Both the position numbers and the translations under genes were made by a program. The notes beneath the pieces are model-generated. The model was not told where the DNA came from and searched no databases. It saw only the letters and a list, made by a program, of their open reading frames with translations. A stretch of 64,000 bases of DNA from Campanula takesimana (taxonomy: Eukaryota > Streptophyta > Magnoliopsida > Asterales > Campanulaceae): assembly GCA_026119855.1 (NCBI GenBank), contig JAOWBW010000442.1, positions 62,001-126,000 on the forward strand, given 5' to 3'. This document shows, piece by piece, positions 58,984 to 64,000 of the stretch (the stretch's first letter is position 1; each line of letters begins with the position of its first letter).

Positions 58984-60105
58984 TGTTAAGGAAAATTCTA
59001 CAAAAAAGAACTCGAATTACAGAATAAATGATAAATAAATAAATTTGAGAATGAATAAACAGAAACTAGACTGAATGTTGTGTGCCGAGCCGTGTGTTGA
59101 ACACACTGTCCTTAAGACTTATTCGCCCCCTCACCGTGAGTGCTTGAGGTTGTCGTCGGACGCTAGTCTCCCAGGATAACTCGCACGAACCGGATGTTTC
59201 CCTGCACTAAGAGACTCCGGCGAATTGAGGTTGTGCCTGGACAATATCACCACTGATGCCAATGCAGGAGGCCAAAGGAGGAATGAACAAAAATGCAACA
59301 AAGAAGATGCTGTGGATATTGCTGGAAAATTGTGTTTCTTTCTGTGTTATGTTTCTCTCCAGAATTGCTTGCTTCTTCAACTGGTTTGCAGCTCTATTTA
59401 TACAAGTTCAAGAGCTTGTACATAAGTCAAAATTAATTAACAAAAGGATAAGATTAATCCTTTAATTAATTCTGATAAGATAAGGCAAAACCCTTCACTT
59501 GGCATTCCAGTTCATATGATGGGATGAATCTGATTTTTGACAAAAACTTTTGAAGCTCTATTTATACAAGTTCAAGAGCTTGTACATAAGCCAAAATTAA
59601 TTAACAAAATGATAAGATTAATCCTTTAATTAATTTTGATAAGATAAGGCAAAACCCTTCACTTGACATTCCAGTTCATATGATGGGATGAATCTGATTT
59701 TTGACAAAAAATTTTGATTGAAAAACAAAAATTAATTGCAAAAGGTGAGCTAGCACGGAAGCCAAATTGGTGCTACATTCGTGTCCACAGGTTGCGCGCG
59801 AGAGAGAGCCTCTACATCATACAAGCTTGAACACTATTAAAGTGCCCAAGCCTTTATACTAGATTCCTTTCACATTTCTTTTCAATGTGGGATAAAACAC
59901 AATATCCCCATTTCAACCCACCAACTTCAAACCTTTGTATCTCATTCATCCCAACACCAAATTGGACAAATGAATACATTATCTCAATGTTCTCATGGAG
60001 TAGAACACAAACCCACAAACAATTTTGTCATTCGACAAATTATTTATCGCGGAAATAAATCATATTTCTTTCATATAATACAAAAATGCACTTATTTTTC
60101 CAACA
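58984..60105 (-). mobile_element. Solo LTR of a Copia-type element, with internal tandem duplication
   Basis: An exact 5-bp target duplication ATAAT lies at 58979-58983 and 60106-60110. In minus orientation it starts TGTTGGAAAAATAAG, a common Copia LTR start, and ends CCTTAACA. No internal region or partner LTR lies alongside, so it is a solo LTR left by recombination. A segment of about 163 bp is duplicated in tandem (about 59390-59552 and 59553-59716). Each copy contains a minus-strand TATAAATAG box. Confidence 0.85.
59390..59716 (-). repeat. Tandem duplication of a promoter-bearing LTR segment (2 x about 163 bp)
   Basis: Both copies run from AGCTCTATTTATACAAGTTC to TTTTTGACAAAAA and differ at only a few positions. 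The complement of CTATTTATAC is a TATA box (GTATAAATAG), once per copy. Confidence 0.9.
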
Positions 60106-60691
60106 ATAATTTAGTAAATGGATTTAATTTTCGTAGATTAAGTAAGATGTGTTTCATAATACAGAGTAGCTATTATGCAAGACCAATGAAAATTAATCCG
60201 TACTCAAGTCATTTTTTACAAACATTATCTCGACTTGGCTTATTTGAAAACTAATTTTGTTGGTTGGACTAGCTAGATAGTGACAGGAAGTCAAACATGC
60301 AAAATAAGTGATTAGGTGTTTTTTTTAAAAGCCTAATAAGTGATTTATATTCTTTAAAAAGAAAGTTTATGTGAATATTCAAAACGAGATTTTTATAAGA
60401 TCTCTTGCTGTAACGACCCGAGCATGCAGTCTCAACCTGCTACATAGTCATAGATACCACACACTGGTCTATTGAGCACAAATAACTTGGTTCACTCGGC
60501 TTATCACATGCCCACTCAAAGTCTATAGATGTTATTGGTGTTCAATAGTAGTATAGTGGAGGCTTATATATCACAATCAAAGTCCATTACTTTCTGTTAT
60601 CATTTTTTTAACCCTGTTAAAATCCTAACATGAATATTAAATCATGACGTGTTGCTTAAACACATGAATCCAAAAACAACTTGACAACATA
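60106..60691. other. Gene-free stretch with a possible LTR start
   Basis: No gene. TGTAACGACCCGAGCATGCA at about 60411 resembles the start of the Gypsy LTRs at the left of the window, but no end or repeat partner was found. Confidence 0.35.
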
Positions 60692-60975
60692 CTCCCTCCT
60701 TCCCATCTTAAACTAAAAAAAAAATGGGCATAAAAATTAAGATGAAAATCCTTATATTGTAAAATATAGATAGTGGGGTAGAGTGTTGTGAGTATAGAAA
60801 GTGGGTAGGAGAGAGAAAGTGGGGTAGGGAATAATTAGTGGATAGTTGTTGTGTGTATGATATGTAGGGCCCACTAAATAAAAAAATATAAAAAAAAATT
60901 TCTTTTTGGATTTTGAAGTTTAAAATGGGACACTCAAAAAAGAAATTTTTGAAGTTTAAAATGGGCCGGAAGGAG
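60692..60975. mobile_element. Stowaway-like MITE
   Basis: CTCCCTCCTTCCCATCTTAAAC to GTTTAAAATGGGCCGGAAGGAG, TA flanks. Confidence 0.85.
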
Positions 60976-61265
60976 TATTAAACTAGATTATCATCAATAT
61001 CCAAATCTCCTAAACCGCTGGACCAATCAAATTCGTGTATTTAAAGCCATTTATAATTTTAATGACGTGACACTTTGATCCAAGGATTAAGGAACGACTA
61101 TAAAATGTCTCCCGAAAAAATGAAAATCTGGAATTGCTTTCGATTAAAAGCAATTTTAAGCTTTCATTTTGAGATGAAGGGGTATTATTTTATGTAGCTA
61201 CATCTTCTATCATTTTATTGATAATATTTATATAATGCATAAATAACAAATTTTATATGTTTATA

Positions 61266-61528
61266 CTCCCACCGTTTTATAATACATGTCATTTTAGACC
61301 CCTTCACACATATTAAGAAATACAATTAATACATATTAAAAAAAACATATGTGTCCCTAAAAGTATCCAATTACTAGGCATTTAAATACTTATACAAAAA
61401 TAGTTCACAATTAATGAATAAAATATAATAGGTAAACAAGAATAATTCTTTCTTGGTAATAGTAAAGCGTCAAGTATTTTGAAAAAAAAATTGCTCCTAA
61501 AACGTCATGTATTATGAAACAGAGGAAG
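61266..61528. mobile_element. Stowaway-like MITE
   Basis: CTCCCACCGTTTTATAATACAT to ATGTATTATGAAACAGAGGAAG, TA flanks. Confidence 0.8.
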
Positions 61529-61750
61529 TATAATTATCTAAAATAAACTAAAATTATTGGTCAAAGTTTCTTTATAACTAATCACCTTGGTTCGCTTAAA
61601 AAACTAATCACCTTGATAAATGTGTAAGTTAAAAAGGTGAAAAATAATCAACATTAATGGAAAAGGACACTCCATATTTAGTTAGAGTTATGAGCTGTAA
61701 GTATATGATGGATAACTTGACTAGAGGAAATAATGTAAGAACAAAACTTA

Positions 61751-63005
61751 GGCTCCGTTTGTTTCGCGTAAAATAACTTCCGGAAAATGTTTTCCTCATT
61801 TTCCGGTGTTTGTTACGCACCGGAAAATGAGGAAAATATTTCCGAAAAATGGTTTTCCCTCTTTTCTAAGTAAAATAACTTACGGATTTTTACTAAAGAA
61901 GTCATTTTCCGGAAAATGTTAACTCTCTCACTCACACCAACTCTCCAAAAACCCTACCCACCCACTACACCTCTAGCACCACCCTCTCATCCATCCTATC
62001 CACCACCCCAGCACCCAACCCAACCCACACCCACCCACCCCACCCAAAAAAAAAAAAAAAAAAAAAAAAAAAACTTCTTTTCACTCATATTAAAAAAAAT
62101 TGAACATCTCCACCACCGCCAACTACCCCAGCACCCACCCCACCCAAAAAAAAAAAAAAAAACTTCTTTTCACTCATATTAAAAAAATTGAACTTCTCCA
62201 ACACCCCAACTACCCGAGCACCCCCCCAACCCCACCCAAAAAAAAAAAAAAAACCTTCCTTTCACTCATTAAAAAAAATTTGAACATCTCAACCACCCCC
62301 AACTACCCAGCACCCACCCCACCCCCACCCTACCCCACTCACCCACCCCACCAAAACAAAAACAAAAATATCCTCACTCATATTAAAAAAAAAAAAAAAA
62401 ACATCTCCACCACCCCAACTACCCCAGCACCCACCCCCAACCACCCTACCCTACCTACCCACCCACCTCCCCCCCCCCCCAAAAAAAAAAAAACACTCAT
62501 TAAAATTATTTTGAACACCTCCCCCGCTCCCCACCACCCACCCCTACCCCACCCACCCCTCACCCTACCCACCCCCCACCATTTTTTTACTCTTATTAAA
62601 CTTATTTTCTTACAACTCCCACATTCGCGCTCCTTACCCCCACTACCCCACCACTCGCACCACCCACCCCACCCCACCGAAAAAATAAATAAAAATACTC
62701 ATATTAAAATTATTTTGAACACCTCCTCCACCCCCACCCACCCCCACAACCACCCATCCCACCCCACCCCAACCCAACCCAAAATCTCCACCCACATTCA
62801 ATTTTTTTTCTCATAATATTCTTTTCCTCATATTAAATTATTATTATTTTCATATGAAAATATTTTCCGAAAAACATTTTCCTTAGATTTACCAAACAAC
62901 CAAAAACATGTTTATATCATTTTCCGGAAAATATTTTCATTTTCCGAAAAACATTTTACGGGAAATCATTTTCCGGAAATTGTTTTACGCGAAACAAACG
63001 GAGCC
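61751..63005. mobile_element. Harbinger/Tourist-like element with an expanded minisatellite interior
   Basis: TTA target duplications at 61748-61750 and 63006-63008. The terminal inverted repeats start GGCTCCGTTTGTTTCGCGTA and continue into repeated TTTTCCGGAAAA motifs. Between the arms lies the A/C-rich tandem array 61975-62800. No transposase. Confidence 0.85.
61975..62800 (+). repeat. A/C-rich minisatellite
   Basis: About ten degenerate units of 65-90 bp, each with a CCCACCCC block, an A-run, CACTCATATTAAA, an A/T block and TTGAACATCTCCACCACC. The units grow less alike toward the right. G is almost absent on the plus strand. The Pro/Lys-rich ORF here is an artefact. Confidence 0.85.
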
Positions 63006-63009
63006 TTAT

Positions 63010-63910
63010 ATGCGACCGTCTCACGAATTTATATGTGACCGTCTCACGACGTGAGGCGGGTCGCTCGTCCAGTGCTTGGAATCCTGTTCACCCACAGCGA
63101 GCCACGTGTTTTTGTAAAAAAAAAAAAAAAACAACAACTTTAAAATGTAATATCTTGAGATTTTGAAGTCCAAAAAAATCTAAAAATACTGGTATGTTGT
63201 CTCGACGAGACGAGACGAATAAAACTAGATAGGTCATGAATAAAACTAGATAGGTCATGATATAGTGTGATTTAAAAAAAACATACTTCTTAACAAAAAA
63301 AAAAAAAGGTGAGTTGCTCGTCTCCTGAGATGTAACACGTTTTTATGAAGAAAGTAACAGTTTGGTCTTAAAAAAGTAACACTTTATTGTAAGATGTAAC
63401 AGCAGTTTCGCAAAATAATATAAATAGTTTATGGTTAGAAAAAGTAATAATTGAAGTGTAACACATTGCATATATGGTTGTAATATGCTATATAGATGAA
63501 TGTAACAGTTTTATAGAGTAAATGTTACCTTATTTCTTTAAAACAAAGAGTAAAAATTCATGTATATAATCGGTTTTGCATTTCAATTGAATGTAAACTA
63601 GAAAAGTGTTACAATTGAGGAAAAAAAAAGTTACATTCATTTATTATAAAATGCAACATTAGTTTACTTGTCAGTCTTATGTTATCTTTAATCTATTTCA
63701 GCAAAATTGTGGTACATTTTTTAAAGAAAAAAAATGTTACACATGAGGAAAAAGTGTTACATTTCTTTATAAAAAGTGTTACTTTTACTGGCGAACAAAA
63801 AATAGCAGTGAAAAAAAAAGTTTGAGGGCAAAAAAAAAAAGAAAAATATTGTTCGGCTCAGCTTGGCTGTGAGCCGTCTCACGCCGTGAAATGGTCTCTT
63901 ACAGGAGTCC
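63010..63910. mobile_element. Foldback/MITE-like element rich in TGTAAC and GTTACA motifs
   Basis: GACCGTCTCACGACGTGAGG at about 63037 matches the complement of GAGCCGTCTCACGCCGTGAA at 63871-63890 with a few mismatches. The left half carries several TGTAACA/AGTAACA motifs, the right half the inverse GTTACA, so the whole forms an imperfect palindrome centred near 63530. Boundaries are approximate; no ORF. Confidence 0.55.
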
Positions 63911-64000
63911 GCCTCATAATGTAAAATGTCAATTTCTCTTCTTCTTTTTTTTTTTTTTGAAGAGATTTATATAGCCACGTAATTTGAAAATTTGATTATT
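63911..64000. other. Window end
   Basis: AT-rich sequence with a T-run; nothing recognised. Confidence 0.4.

Noticed and set aside
60411..60700. Possible Gypsy LTR starting TGTAACGACCCG
   Set aside because: Only the first dozen bases match; no LTR end, partner or target duplication was found.
62100..62816. 238-residue Pro/Lys/His-rich ORF
   Set aside because: Translation of the A/C minisatellite; not a gene.

Overview
This is nuclear DNA of a flowering plant, almost certainly a eudicot. Genes have GT-AG introns (one of 8.9 kb), there is a Pol III tRNA gene, and most intergenic and intronic DNA is plant transposable elements: Ty3/Gypsy chromovirus, Ty1/Copia, a small LTR element, hAT-, Harbinger- and Mutator-like non-autonomous elements, and about twenty Stowaway-like MITEs starting CTCCCTCCGTCCC with TA target duplications. 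The species cannot be named from the sequence alone.

Layout. 1-11060: nested retrotransposons. A young Gypsy element of the Tekay/Del type (464-9243, coding on the minus strand, 5-bp duplication AAGGA) sits inside a related older LTR (1-463 plus 9249-10775). That LTR abuts a third LTR-like end (10776-10942), which abuts half of a MITE. 11061-14295: MITEs, some nested. 14459-16063: an intronless gene for a domesticated Harbinger transposase (ALP1/HARBI1-like) that has lost two of its three catalytic residues. 18495-18568: tRNA-Val(CAC), minus strand. 19721-24268: a six-exon RRM gene of the nuclear-speckle RNA-binding (NSR) type, minus strand, with an in-frame TGA upstream of the RRM. 26380-51119: a 13-exon NDR-family AGC kinase gene, plus strand. 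Its first intron holds two Mutator-like foldback elements, one inserted in a MITE and one carrying a 1.5-kb LTR element; its eleventh intron holds a decayed Copia element in antisense. 53109-56209: a four-exon RanBP1 gene, minus strand, tail-to-tail with the kinase. 56210-64000: no convincing gene, but a nested MITE pair, a solo Copia LTR with a duplicated promoter segment, a Harbinger-like MITE swollen by an A/C-rich minisatellite, and a foldback element full of TGTAAC/GTTACA motifs.

The host genes are unrelated housekeeping or regulatory genes (NDR signalling, Ran transport, splicing-related RNA binding, a transposase-derived nuclear protein), not a cluster with a shared pathway. The most informative content is the nesting of elements, in which exact target duplications allow the order of insertion to be read, and the contrast between intact splice structure and local decay in the RRM gene. 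I found no clear evidence of a new multi-gene system.
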